Shown here one piece after another: positions 33,814 through 45,289 of a stretch of DNA of 64,000 nucleotides (position 1 is the stretch's first letter; the number at the start of each line of letters is the position of its first letter). Source of the DNA: Podocnemis expansa (Eukaryota > Chordata > Testudines > Podocnemididae); contig ML681963.1 of NCBI GenBank assembly GCA_007922195.1, positions 141,012,449 through 141,076,448 on the forward strand, written 5' to 3'. The translations under genes were made by a program, and so were the position numbers. The notes beneath the pieces were generated by a model that saw only the letters and a program-made list of their open reading frames with translations, made no database searches and was not told the origin of the DNA.

Positions 33814-36339
33814 GACTAGAGGACCATAAGGGTCTTTTCTGCCCTTAAATGCATGATCTGTATGCACACATGTGCTGTCGCCTACCACTCACACAATGTG
33901 AAAAGCAGCCCAGTTTCTACTTAGGCCTGGACCCTCTGGGTGGCAGAGGGGTTATGGTGTTAGTGATCCTGGCTGAGGTGCACACAGCAATCAAAACAGC
34001 TACAGGAACATTAAGTTGTATCTGTATCTGGTTAGTTGCATCTGTTCGAATTTTTATAATGCAGGCCAACTGCCCTATCCAAATGAGAGAGGGAGGTGGT
34101 GTTATGCTACAAAGTCACTGAAAAGACAGCACTTCCTTTTGATCTGGCAATGTCTGATACTGTATAATGCCCTGCCATGGCCACTGTGAAGATAAATGAA
34201 TTTGTGTTACAAAGCACTAAATAATCACTTAGGATGATAGCTCTTTCTTAAACGCGCATGCGGGACTGACACAATACTTAGTCTGCCATGAACTTGTCCC
34301 TTTCCTAGCTGAAGGGGTAAGTCACTTCATTTCAAACCCCTATGGTGTATAGAGCAGTGGACCAGTTCTGGGGAACTTTATTGCACTGTTAAACAAAATC
34401 CCTCCATTCTGAGCAGCCTTAACATGGGGAGAGAGCATGAGTGAGCACCATATCAATCACATTCTGGCAAACTGAAGCGCTAATTGACTGTAGCGCACTT
34501 AGGCTCTGTCTACACTACAGCCTATCTCGGTAAAAACAGGTCACTCGAGTGTGCATATTCCATCACCATCAGCAATATAATACATTGACACAAGCACTCA
34601 TGGGTGCAGCACTGTGTCAGTGGGAGAGCTCCTCTTGACATGGCTTCTGACATGGAATGGGGTTTTTATGTTGACAGGAGAGCAAGGGCAGGAAATCATG
34701 TTCTCTCTCTCTCTTTCGCACACGCACACACTTCTCCATATGATGGAGCTCCAGAAAGCTCCTGAACCCTCTGCAAGTGCAAAGGAACTAAAAGTGGGTG
34801 TAGCTTGGAAAGCACAAAACACAAGTTTTATTTAGTGCCATGTGTGCTGTGTTTGTGATTCCTCCAGCAGTGCCTAGCACGTAGCTATTGCACCAGTGGG
34901 TCTGGCAGAGCCGTGAGGAGAGTCACTGCTGCCATGAAAGGGAGCAGATCTAGATGGCAGTGCATTGGCAGAGCCATTGGGGACATGCGGCTGTGCTTGC
35001 CTGCAAATTCTCTGCCATTTATCCAGTGCTGTGAGCATCTTGCTTCCATGACCACTAACCTCTTCTAAAGCCACCATGTGTACTCAGGCTTTTCCCTTGT
35101 GCCTAGTAGACTTGACCACACCATTGTATGCAGGCCACCAGCCATCGCCCCCAATGGCCCACCATGTTTGTGACAGCACATGGCAAGCCATGTGGCTACA
35201 TCATGCATGTTCTGTGACAAAAGGCAGTGTTACTCTAACTCTGTTCAGTGTGATGGGAAAGGAGATGGCTTTGAGTTTGCTGATCTCCATAGGCTTGGGG
35301 GTGACCTCCATAGGCCCAGGCAAGAATGAAATCTGTGTCCATGTGCTCAGAAGGTAGCAGCTTCATCAGGAGCACAGCAGGGACATCTGGCCCCACCCAA
35401 GCCCTTGGCTGCTGTGTAAGCTGGTCATTTGGAAGTTTCTCTCCCATGCATGGCAGGTACTGATGGTCTGTTAGTCAACCACAGTGCCAGGCAATATGGA
35501 AGAGCTGGCAGCCCTGCCCTCTCAGGTACAGGTACCCTTGGTTGCAGCGTATATACCATAAATGAGAGGTAGCTGGATTCAAAGGATGGCGGAAGGGGGA
35601 AAAGAGCATTCCCTCTAAGGTATCATGCCTGCCAAACATCCATTCTTCTCAGGGTCGTCTACCCAATACCCAACATGGGTAGTAATGACACCACTGAGTA
35701 ATGGCTCTGTTGCTCTAAGGCTAAGGAACTGGTTTCACACCTTTAGACTGTGTGCCAGCAGTATAATTTGGTGGGCTCCAGAACCCTCCTAATCGGTGGG
35801 CCCCCTTCATGCATGGGCGGGCCCCAGCCCAGGTAGGCATTTACATCAGTCCCCTCTTTCCCCGTGTCCTCCTCCCACCATCCGTATTCTCTAAGCTCCC
35901 TGCCCCCAAGTCCCCACTCCAGCCCTCCTAAACCCCCACCCCCATTTTCATGCCACCCCCTTAAGCCCCAACCCCCTCCACACCTTCCCAGGCCCCTCCA
36001 TCCCTAGCCACCACTCCAGCCCTCCAAACTCCTCCATCCTTCCCCAGCCAATTACCACTCCAGCCCTTCATAGTCCCCTCCACCACTACCCAGTCTCCTT
36101 GTCCCAACACAATGGATGGAGGCCATGGGGAGAAGGAAGAGGCGCCCACCTCACACCACTCTTTACCTACCTCAAAGTCAGCCAGGACTGAGCAGCCTGC
36201 CCAGGCTTTGCACTGCACCAGGGAAGCTGGTTACTGCAGCCCAGCCCAAATGCTCATTCCATACTACTGTGGGGTATGGTGCTGTCCAAGGCACGAGTTT
36301 CCTTCTCCCCTTGCAAATCAGCCTGGACATCGCCCAGAG

Positions 36340-37613
36340 CAGCAGTCTCAAACTCAAATCACCATGAGGGCTGCGTGAGGATGAGGATACTGGCCCAAGG
36401 GCTGCACCCCAAAAAGTGCCCCCCCCCCGCCAGCCTGGGACCAGACCCATCTGTGTCCTGCAGCGACTAGGGATGGATCCAGACCCCTCCACCGGATGGA
36501 TCCAGTTCCTTTATGGCCTCCATCCAGCATGCATTTTAAAATACATGATTTTGTCTGGCTTTTTACTTGTAGGGCTTAAAATATGCTGGGATGCCATGGA
36601 ATGCCTTATTTTTAGGGGGAACCATTCCAGGGCCCCCTTAAAACAGAAGAATATTACGTTAATAGTACATTTTCTCCATGTGTCCTCCAATGTCCTCCTT
36701 TTGGTATCTCCCTGTTCTCCTTTCCAGCTTTGGTGTCTGGTAGCCCTATGCAGGGGCTCCCACTCAACCCCAACAGTGGGGAGTGGGCTGGCCATCCCAG
36801 GCGAGGAGCAGGCCTCTCCACCTGCCCCCCCATGCCAGGAACAGGGCTAGCCAGCAAAAAGCAGCACCTGGCTCAGCTGTCCCGTCTTCACTCCCCCCCC
36901 CCAACACGTGCTGCTTCCAGCTCTGTGATGGAGCAGTGGGGAGGAGGCGGGAGGCAGCACGGGGCCAGAAAAGCTATACCTGCCCTGCCGCACAGCTGCC
37001 CGCCCCCATGACAGGAACTGGGCGAGCTGGTAAAAAGCAGCACCCGGCTCAACTCTCCCGGTCTCTCCTCCACCTCCTCCCCAACGTGCTGCTTCCAACT
37101 CTGTGCCAGAGCAGCAGGGAGGAGGTGGGAGGCAGTGATGTGGCAAAGGCAGGAGGTAGCCATATGGGCCCCACGCTGTCTCCTGCCTCCTCCCCGCTGC
37201 TCCAGCACAGAGTTGAAAGCAGCGCGTTGGGACGGAGGTGGTGCAGAGACCGGGAGAGTTGAGTTGGGCGCTGCTTTCCACCAGCTCACCCGGTTCCTGG
37301 CATGGGGGAGGCAGCAGTGTGGCAGGGGCTGGGGTAGCCTTTCTGGCCCTGCGCTGCCTCCTCCCCGCTGCTCCAGCACAAAGACAGAAGCAGGGCACTT
37401 TGGGGAGGGGGAGCAGAGACCGGGACAGCTGAGCTGAGTGCCGCATAACTAATACTAGTGCCGAGCTTCCAGGCAGCAGAGGCACTCGGCACTTCAAAAG
37501 CCCTGTGGGTCACTTTTGATCCATGGGGCAATGGGGTTGGGAGCCCATAGATTTTTGGGGATCCCCACAGGCTGCAGGAGGTAAGCCCGTTGGCCACACA
37601 TTTGAGACCCCTA
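36340..37613. mobile_element. hAT-type element, 'caggggtctcaaactc' family, long copy with foldback interior
   Basis: The left end 'cagcagtctcaaactcaaat' and right end 'acatttgagacccct' match the family. The flanking gcccagag and gcctagat agree at 6 of 8. At 1.27 kb it is far longer than the sister copies of about 200 bp. The extra length is a GC-rich region including the inverted repeat at 36837. Confidence 0.65.
36837..37445. repeat. long imperfect inverted repeat
   Basis: The left arm (about 36837-37140) and right arm (about 37176-37445) are reverse complements with scattered mismatches. Landmark pairs are 'acaggaactgggcgagctgg' at 37011 against 'ccagctcacccggttcctgg' at 37282, and 'ctcagctgtcccgtcttc' at 36874 against 'gagaccgggacagctgag' at 37416. 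Each arm is made of two related units of about 140-170 bp, so four units lie as B'-A'-A-B. The loop is a few tens of bases. GC content is high and there is no coding role. Confidence 0.8.
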
Positions 37614-38526
37614 GCCTAGATCCTACCAGCCTCCCCTCCAATGTTCCCTGTAAGCTGCGGGGGTGTGCAGGTGTGCAGCCCCTCATCTCTCACCTGCGCA
37701 GCCAACACTGACCCCTAGGCATGGCTGAAAGCCGCAGCCTCTACCCAGCTGGAAGACAGCATCTTCCAGTTGCAGGGAGCTGCTCCAAGCTGCTGGAGTT
37801 TTTAACTTTCCTGCCTTGAACATGCTCAGATGCATGCTCAGGGCAGGAATGGTCTGTGGTGTGGCCAGTTAGCAGGAGCTCAGGCAGCGAGGTAAGGGAC
37901 TCTGGGGGGTTGGGGATGCAGTTCTGGGAGGGAATGGTTGGGGAAGCCCACTAGGCAGCTCAGGGACGAGATGGGAAGGGAGGCACTGAAAGAGCTGGGA
38001 GGCTCGGGGAAGGGAGGGGGTGGGGGAGAGGGGCATGGCAAGAACCAAGCGGCTTGGGTAAGGGATGGGAGAGGAAATATTCATCAGGGATGTTTGAGGA
38101 AAAAATAGCCCAGCCACTGCACTGACCAGTGGCTTGGGCGTGGGTGGTGGTGTCACTACCTGGCTGAGGGAAAAAGGATTTTACAAAAGGATAGTTATGA
38201 GGGTATATGTGTGGGGGGGTGTTAATCTGTTTAAAATTTACTGTATGTATGTGATGGTATTCATCTATATTCATTTTCACTGTAGTCACACCTAGATGTT
38301 TCAAAGTCCTGTTGTGATCAGTGGAACTACGTGTGCATAAAAAAGGGCAGGACAGGGGCCTTATTTAGGTCCTGATCCTGTAATCAGATGTGCACAAGCA
38401 GACGCCCATGTCATCACAAAACTTCACTGAAGATAATAGCACTTTGCTGGTAATTGGGTCCACCCAGGTAGAGCTTATTGTAGGATCAGACCTTAGGTGT
38501 TCTCATACTGAAAAATAGCTTTATAG

Positions 38527-38814
38527 CTGTTGTTCCCAATCTTTTTGGTTCCAGGGCCACAAATACAATTTTTATAACCCTGAGAGCCACCAGCGTCCCA
38601 TCCTCCAGCATCCCTTGTACACCCTACTTCAGACAGAGGGAAGGAGTTCAGTGAGAAGGCTTTCCCATCCTTCTGTCTGCAGCAGGGAAACCACACTCTA
38701 CCCGGGCCCTAGGCCGCGGCTATCTTCTGCAGCCAGTGGAAAGGGAATGGAGGGCCACTCCAAAAGAGCCTGTGGGTCACTTTTGGCTCACTGGTCACAG
38801 CTTGGGAACCACTG
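38527..38814. mobile_element. hAT-type element
   Basis: The ends are 'ctgttgttcccaatc' and 'gcttgggaaccactg'. The flanking 8-mers ctttatag and ctttatca match at 6 of 8. The body includes 'agggccactccaaaagagcc'. Confidence 0.7.
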
Positions 38815-39627
38815 CTTTATCATCATTCATAGGGGAATTAAAAAAGCATGTTGCATTTTTAACAAAGTATTTACTTTCCACAGTCATTCTAGTTTGAAGT
38901 TGTTTTGTCAGAAAATGGATTATGAGCTACTGGATTTTTAATTAATTGGCCTCATATTTCAAATTGTGTTTTTCTATTAACTGATTTGCCAATAGTGAAC
39001 AGGGTTAAAAACCAATATTCATAAAATAATATTAAAATATAACATTGAATTCCAAAAAGTTGAAACAAATATACTGGAGATCAGGAAATACTGGAGACAT
39101 ATTAGAAAAAAACCCAACTGAATTCTTACAGTGAGCAATTACATAAGACATGCCCCACTCTCATATGCATTAATAGACGAAAGTAACATGCACAAGAGTT
39201 CAGTGGGACTATGCCTATGTGTAAAATTACTCATGTCCATAAATGTTTGTAAGATAGGGCCGTACTGAATGAACTGATAGCAAAACAAAAAACCCAACAT
39301 CTTGCTAAATCCAGTGAGGGCCTTATGTATCACTCTTGAATAAGGTTCTACTTCTTACAAATAGAAGTTTCTGTATATTTCTTTGTTACAAGTCAATGGA
39401 AGTCAAAAAGAAAGGTCCTACTAGTACATTAATCAGTTTCAGCAGCACCACTATCTTGCCACTAAAGAAGAGCTGATCCATAAACATGGAAAAAAATTGA
39501 AAACGTGACTAGATACAATTAAATACAGACTTTCACTATCCCCCCCTTATAAATCCAATACTGCAAACATTTGTGGTAACTTCACAAATGAAGGCCCAAG
39601 GGACAGCTATGTTAGTGTAATTCAGTA

Positions 39628-39705
39628 AAACAAACAAGGAGTCCTGTGGCACTTAAAGACTAACAAATTTACTTTTTGCATGACCTTTCATGGGAGAAAA
39701 TCTGA
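39628..39705. repeat. partial copy of the 'acaaggagtcctgtggcac' repeat
   Basis: 'aaacaaacaaggagtcctgt' and 'ctaacaaatttac' match the left half of the element at 3348. The right half is missing. Confidence 0.6.
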
Positions 39706-40109
39706 AGTAGGAATAGTTATTGAAACTAGAGTGCTTGAAAAGTACCACTCTGTTAATTGAGGAGCCTCTGTAACAGAGCAAACCAGCAGAAGCAGCAAGA
39801 ACAGGAATCTGCTTTTTAGGCTTCTATATGTTCATGATCTGTCATTATTATCCAGGCACAATGCTGCTAGACAAACAAGGACCACACTAGAAGCATGGTG
39901 CATAGATTTTTAAGGGGGCAGAAGGGATAATGGTGGCCACCTTGTTATCACCTCTATAAATCTAAACTAATGAATTGTACTCTGTCATCTCTTCATAAGC
40001 AGATGTCAATTTGTACAGCTGTAAGAACCTTTGGTAAATAAATGCTTTAGAACTTCCTTTTAGATTTGAACCTCTTTCAGCTATGGATTTTGTTCTCTAT
40101 GTTAAACAC

Positions 40110-40180
40110 GTTATAGAATTGTAGGATTGAAGAGGGCCTTGAGTGGTCATCTATTCCAGGCCTCTGCACTTGTGTCAGGA
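40110..40180 (-). repeat. CR1-like fragment
   Basis: 'tagaattgtaggattgaaga' and 'ggtcatctattccaggcctc' resemble the antisense CR1 3' end. The copy is short. Confidence 0.4.
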
Positions 40181-40219
40181 CCAACGTCCTCTGTACGCTG
40201 AAAATGCAGATGAGCAAGT

Positions 40220-40840
40220 TATGGATGCACTTGGGGAGTTAGCAAGCAGTGGGCAAGGGGCCCGGCAGGGGTTGGGGAACTTGCTCAGCTGCATCCAGAA
40301 ACTGCTCAGCTGCACCATCAGCTTAGAGGGAGCATTGCACCCCTGACCCAACCAGTGCTGGGGGAAGCCAGCTGCCCATGCCTCACCCTGCTCCAAACAG
40401 GGCCAATGCCTGGCTCAGCACATCTGGAGGGCCTATGGAAGCTGCAATGCTCTGTAGCTGCTAGTGCAGAGTCAGAGCCACCCAGGGTGAGCAGGGAGGC
40501 AAGGAGTGGTGGGTCTGAGTCCTGCAGGGTTATGTTACCTGCACAGGGGGAAGGTGGGCACTCTACAACCCCCCAACCTACATACAATGAGGATACCACT
40601 GCCAGGCAGTTTTAGTGATGCGCCCCCATCCCTTGTTTCTGGGTCAGGTTTCCTCCAGGGGATGTTATAGGGTGAGGCCAGGTGTTTTCCAGGGTAGGGG
40701 CCGTGGCTGTCAGTAAGTGGGAACACACCAGAATACAGCATTCTGGCCACTTTTTCTATTTCTAGGGGCCCCAGAATGCTGAGCCCATAAAATTGGTGCA
40801 CTCTGGTGCATTACCCCTTACTTTAACCCCTGCGTGCTAG
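40220..40840. repeat. composite repeat sharing modules with 33270-33420 and 61690-62400
   Basis: 'ctatttctaggggccccaga' and 'ccttactttaacccctgc' are shared with the large hAT element at 30888. The left part (40220-40345) is the inverse of the 'atgttccctgtaagctg' repeat at about 37640. Boundaries are not resolved. Confidence 0.5.
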
Positions 40841-42768
40841 TGATCAAACAGAACTGTAGACCCAACCAAACCTATTGCACTGAGCCTCTTTGCTGTAAAT
40901 GTCTCTGCTCCCATGAGGCATGGCAGTGATAAGCACAAGGCCTGGTGAGGAAGCACACATAACACGCTGATTGCAGACTTTGTAACCTGTGGAGCCCAGC
41001 AGTGTAAATCTAGATACTGATGCTGGGTGTGGCTATACTACTGTGCTCATAGGAGGGAGCGTAAATCCTGGCTGTGGTGCACTGGTGCATGGCTTCAGAA
41101 GTTCTGCCATAAGACAGTCCTGGCTCCATCTTTAATGAGGGGAGGGAAGGCATTCCTTTTCTGCTACTTCAGCTGAAGTGAATCTCTCCTTAATTTAACA
41201 GTCTGGCTCATGCGGCCACAGCAATAAGAAGGTGCTTGTGATCATCATGTCTTGAGCTACATGAGCATACATGGCAAGTAGTGCGTCCTTGTTTACATGC
41301 TGGGGTGGATAGGAATACATGTGCTGTCATGGGTGTACATCTTACGATCTTTGTGCAAGCACACATGTTGGCCTACATAGCCCTGAGAGGTAGAGGATAG
41401 GAGTGGTTGGTGCATGTACATTCTGACATGCCTGGGATGGTCCTTCGCCTTTGCCCTTGTTCCAAGGCTGGGTGCTACACCCGGTTTTGCCTGTCACGTT
41501 CTGTTTGGCAGCAAATGCTGCTGCATGAGAAACACAGGGAACGGCGTTTTTCCAGCTCTGGGGCTTTTATTGACTCAGAAGGGCTGCCAAGCCTATAAAT
41601 AAATGTTCTAACGCTAAATATAGCAGCTGTTGAAATAGGCTGCAGCCTATTTATTTAGCTTGTGGCCTCTTTGAAAGCTGGCCAGCCAGTATTAATTCTA
41701 CCTTAGCTTGTCCCACACGATGCTGTGGCCACCCATGAAGGGTGAAAAATTGAGTCAATGCAGAGAAAGAGGGTCACCACAGTAACGTACATTTCTGAGG
41801 GATTGAACCAAAAAACTCAGCCTGGCATTCCCTTCCAGAATCTCCTGGGCCCATGTATGTCAGGGATCGTATTGTCAAGCTGTGGGCAGCTCAGAGAGGG
41901 GCCTTGTGTTGTAGAGGCCTCAGGGACTCCTGCTTTTGGGCAGGTGAGATTGCTTGTATAGGAAAAAGCAGTTTGACAGTGGGGCAGTCCCAGGAGAACC
42001 TGCGTGATATATTCCACCCTCCCATTTAGAGGGAAGGATAGCAGAAGAATAGCACATCCTCCTCTCTACTTGTGTATACAAGGCTGATGGATTCTTCCCA
42101 GATAAAGTGCTCAGGGCTAATGGCAGGAAGCAGAACTTCACTCCTATAATGAAATCTGAAGTCTCATTCCAGGACTCATAATGCACCCTATTGGACAAAT
42201 TGTACTACACACTTATCCCCTTCCTGCCAGAGATGGTGGGCCTTGCAGTTTGGTTGCAGTCATTAACTTTAGGTTGAGGGGGAGAATGAGCGTGGGCTTC
42301 TGTGGAGCTGCCAAACTTCAGCCTTTCCTGGCCATATTTATTCAGCATGCGTGACACCTCATTCACCTTAAAAAGTCATGACTTGTTACAGAGCTGCCAC
42401 TACGTTTTCCATATGAAGCCAGCCCAATGCTACAAAGTATCACTTAGGCCAAAGATTAACAGGAGGAGAAATAATCAGCCATTTGTATGGCTGGGAGGGA
42501 CAACTAAGTTACAGTAGCAAAGATTTTTAAATAGGAGGTAATTCTTGAGGGATATTAACCCTCAGGCATCAGGGCACAGGCCAAACTCTAGCTGCTGGTG
42601 GTGGGGGGTAGGAGGAAGCTAACCCTGGGGACTGGGTAAGTTGTAACCACTAAGTACAGAGTTTTTTGCCCCTTTCTATGATGTCTGTGGTTGTGGGTAC
42701 TGTTGGAGACTGGATATTGGGCTAGATGCACCATGATCCTTTTTGTTGATTCCTATAATCCTAATAAG

Positions 42769-42909
42769 TAGAGCCCTGAGCGGATACAAATAAGTGGATC
42801 TGTATCCGACCTGCATCCACAAGAAATTGTCCGTGGATAGCCGTGTTGTATCCGCGGATGCAGATATAAGGCAGATATCTGCGGATATCTGCGGATTTGC
42901 AGGGCTCTA
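42769..42909. mobile_element. hAT-like MITE with 'cggatatctgcggat' repeats
   Basis: The ends 'tagagccctg' and 'cagggctcta' are perfect inverted repeats. The flanks 42761-42768 and 42910-42917 are both ctaataag. The 141-bp body is rich in 'tccgcggat' and 'gatatctgcggat' words. Confidence 0.9.
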
Positions 42910-43288
42910 CTAATAAGATCTCATAGCCTGAGGACCCCCATCCCATGAGACACTTATAAATCAAGGACATGGCCCTTAATAAAGAAGCCAAACATTTCTG
43001 TTTAACAAGAGAGTTATGTTTCCTTCTGACAAAGCCCTGGACATCTGCAAAGCATTGCACAAACAGTAATGAAACAGTGATGTTCTGTTTTCCACACACT
43101 AAGGGGATTGAACTCCAATTCCAGGATGCCGTGAAACCATGGTGTTGAGCCAAATTCATATTTGGTGTCAATAGTGGTGTCAGGAATATATAACAGGGAG
43201 AGGGGCTATATTCTCCCTTCATTTGTAGCTCCATGTAAGTGCAGGAAGAATGGACACATCTGGGCCACATTTCTCTTTGTTACATCTG

Positions 43289-43462
43289 TTCTTCTTCAAG
43301 TGCTGCTCAGATACATTCAGAAATAGCTTTCTCCGTGCCGGAGCACTGGACTGATCGGAACTTTTTGCCCTAGCCTGTCAGAAGAGGGCAGGCAGCCACC
43401 ACCCCCTGCGCCACCCCGTGGCTATATATGTGGCCGCTGCCCAGTCCCTACCCAGTTTCATT
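43289..43462 (+). repeat. left inverted terminal repeat of the DIRS element
   Basis: It contains 'ggaactttttgccctagcct', 'gtcagaagagggcaggcagc' and 'gtggctatatatgtggccgc', all found in reverse complement near 48700-48790. The 'tatatatg' word could be part of the element's promoter; this is an inference. Confidence 0.85.
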
Positions 43463-43535
43463 TCTTCTGCCTTCACGTTGGATGTGGAACTGCCTGCTCC
43501 TTGCTTCGCAAGCAGCCTGTCCGTTGTTTTACTGT

Positions 43536-45289
43536 ATGAGTCTCTCGTCTGACTGGGAGAACCTATTTGTGGACGTGGTCCCCCCGAAGAAGGTCTCCTT
43601 TTCCGGGCCGAAGCACTGCGCTCCATTGTTGTCCGCCATGCCAGGGTTTAAGCCTGGTGCTGAGTGCAGCAAGGCCTTCCCGTGGGACGATCCCCAAGAG
43701 AAGTGCCTCTGGTCCTGGGCGAAAGCCATGAGGTCACCAAGTGCTCCATCTGCCTGTCCTTTAAGCCAAGGACAGTCAAGGACAGGGAGCAAAGGTGCCG
43801 TGGCCTGGCCTCTGAACAGGCCCGGCACTCTTCCCCTGAGGCCTCGGGGTCTCCTGCGGCACCACATGTCAGTTCGGTGCCGAAGCCCACCACCTGGCAC
43901 CATGCCGAAAGGCGGTGCAGGACCAGTTCGGTGCTGTCCTCAGTACTGCGACACGGACGTAGCCCCACATCTTCACCACGGGGTTCTCCCCTGGACTGGT
44001 CGACCTCAGTGCCAATCCCATCAACCGTGGACCCAGTGGAGGCAGCGAGGGCGCTCCTCCTGTTGCCCACCACCCCCCTGGCACTGCCTGGAAGAGGAAA
44101 GCCAGCCTTCCTCTCGAAGGCTTGGGCGCCACGTATGTGGCGCCGTTCGCCTTCCCTGTCACTGGCACCAGGCTGCCAAACACCTGAGCCCACTGGGAGC
44201 TCTGGTACTGTAGAGCCATCCCCGAGGCACCATACTACACTCCCGTCTCCAGTGCCGGCTCGATAGTCCCAAGAGGTCTCCCCCTGCTCCAGTACAGGGG
44301 AAGGGGCTTCAAGAGGTTCTAAACGGCCTTGGCACTGTTTCTTGGCACCGTTGCCATTCCAATATCACTCCCAGGAATGGTCACCTTAAGAGTTCCCTCA
44401 ATTGTCACCGGCACTGGCTCACTCAGCGCCTGGGAGAGTACTGAACCCGGTGCCGTGCTCCTATATGGGTGACTTATTTGCACACTTCAACCTCCTGCGC
44501 CATGTCTCAGCCCATATGGGTGTAGATGCTCAATCCTTGGAAACACCCTCTGACACCTTGTTTGGGCCTGTGTTTTCATTGGCGGAACCGGCTTTGGTTC
44601 CCCTCCATCCCAGCGTCTGGGACTTAGCCTCCTCTCATTGGCAAAACCCTAGTTCCATCTCCCTGGTTTCAGACACGGCGGGACTCAAGTACAGGGTCCC
44701 ACGACTAGAGTTCCCTTCACTCACCCACCACTCAGTACCTTTCGTGGTGGTGGAGGCAGCCTTAGTGCCAGGACAGGCCTCATCCGATCCCCTCCCAACA
44801 TCGAGGGACACCAGAGAGCTCGAGTTGTTGGGACGTAAAGTGTATTCCTCCTCAGCCTTTCAGCTCAGGGTCACAAACAATCAGGCCCTGAATAGCAGAC
44901 ACACCCTAGCTGTGTGGGAGTCAATGCAAAAGTTTAGACATCTACTCCCACCAGAGGTGAGAGAGGAATACAACACCTTCTTGGAAGAAGGCAAAATAGC
45001 CTCCCAGGATCTCCGCCTTTCAACCTGGGACGCTTTTGACACAGCTGTCCGCACAATGGCTTCAGCTGTAACTCTGCGCTGTGCAGCCTGGCTATAGGAG
45101 GCCAGAGTGCCCCCAACCTCACAGCAGGTGGCTCTTGACCTGCCTTGCAGATGTGACACTCTCTTCCCAGAAGGGACCTCGGCTGTTTTGGGTATGGCCT
45201 GTGACCCTAGGGGGGAATTGAAATTTTTCGGCATCCTCCAAACAGGCCCTCTTCCACCCCTCCAGCCCCCTAAGTCAATAATGAGCTAG
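43536..45289 (+). pseudogene. DIRS gag pseudogene with LAP2-alpha-like domain
   Basis: The frame starts at ATG 43536 (MSLSSDWENLFVDVVPPKKV), shifts frame near 43705-43720, and runs on to about 45289. In-frame stops lie at 44264-44266, about 44387 and 45095-45097. The N-terminal third has a Cys-rich segment ending in CSICLSFKPRTVKDRE, as in vertebrate DIRS gag. The C-terminal part has LLGRKVYSSSAFQLRVTNNQ and RTMASAVTLRCAAWL. This is the domain shared with LAP2-alpha (TMPO), which is thought to derive from such gag proteins. It would be about 580 residues if intact. Confidence 0.75.

Larger units (their letters stand above)
30680..33850 (+). repeat. CR1 LINE 3' end, interrupted by two younger insertions
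   Basis: Three blocks read in the order of a reptile CR1 3' UTR. Block 30680-30887 has 'ttggtgtctttctcagagat'. Block 33571-33622 has 'tgtggcctgtgcgaggcagg' and 'ggtcagactaga'. Block 33822-33850 has 'gaccataagggtcttttctg'. The gaps are exactly filled by hAT elements with their own 8-bp duplications, so the CR1 copy is older than both. Confidence 0.8.
30521..43288. other. intergenic repeat mosaic between DUSP8 and the DIRS element
   Basis: No host exon was recognised. Apart from the elements listed, 33850-36330 is mostly unremarkable. It includes a 'ggctctgtctacactacag' MITE end near 34503 and a C-rich stretch at 35830-36110 built from variants of 'ccccactccagccctcc'. Positions 37640-38200 carry a GC-rich repeat with 'atgttccctgtaagctg'. 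Positions 38815-40090 are AT-rich with the repeat at 39628. Positions 40850-42760 look unique. Confidence 0.5.

Noticed and set aside
36654..37497. Long overlapping frames on both strands, up to 216 codons
   Set aside because: They are produced by the GC-rich inverted repeat and show the same peptide units repeated.
42761..43270. Open frame of 169 codons on the minus strand
   Set aside because: Its last third runs through the MITE at 42769-42909 and the rest shows no family motif. Probably chance.
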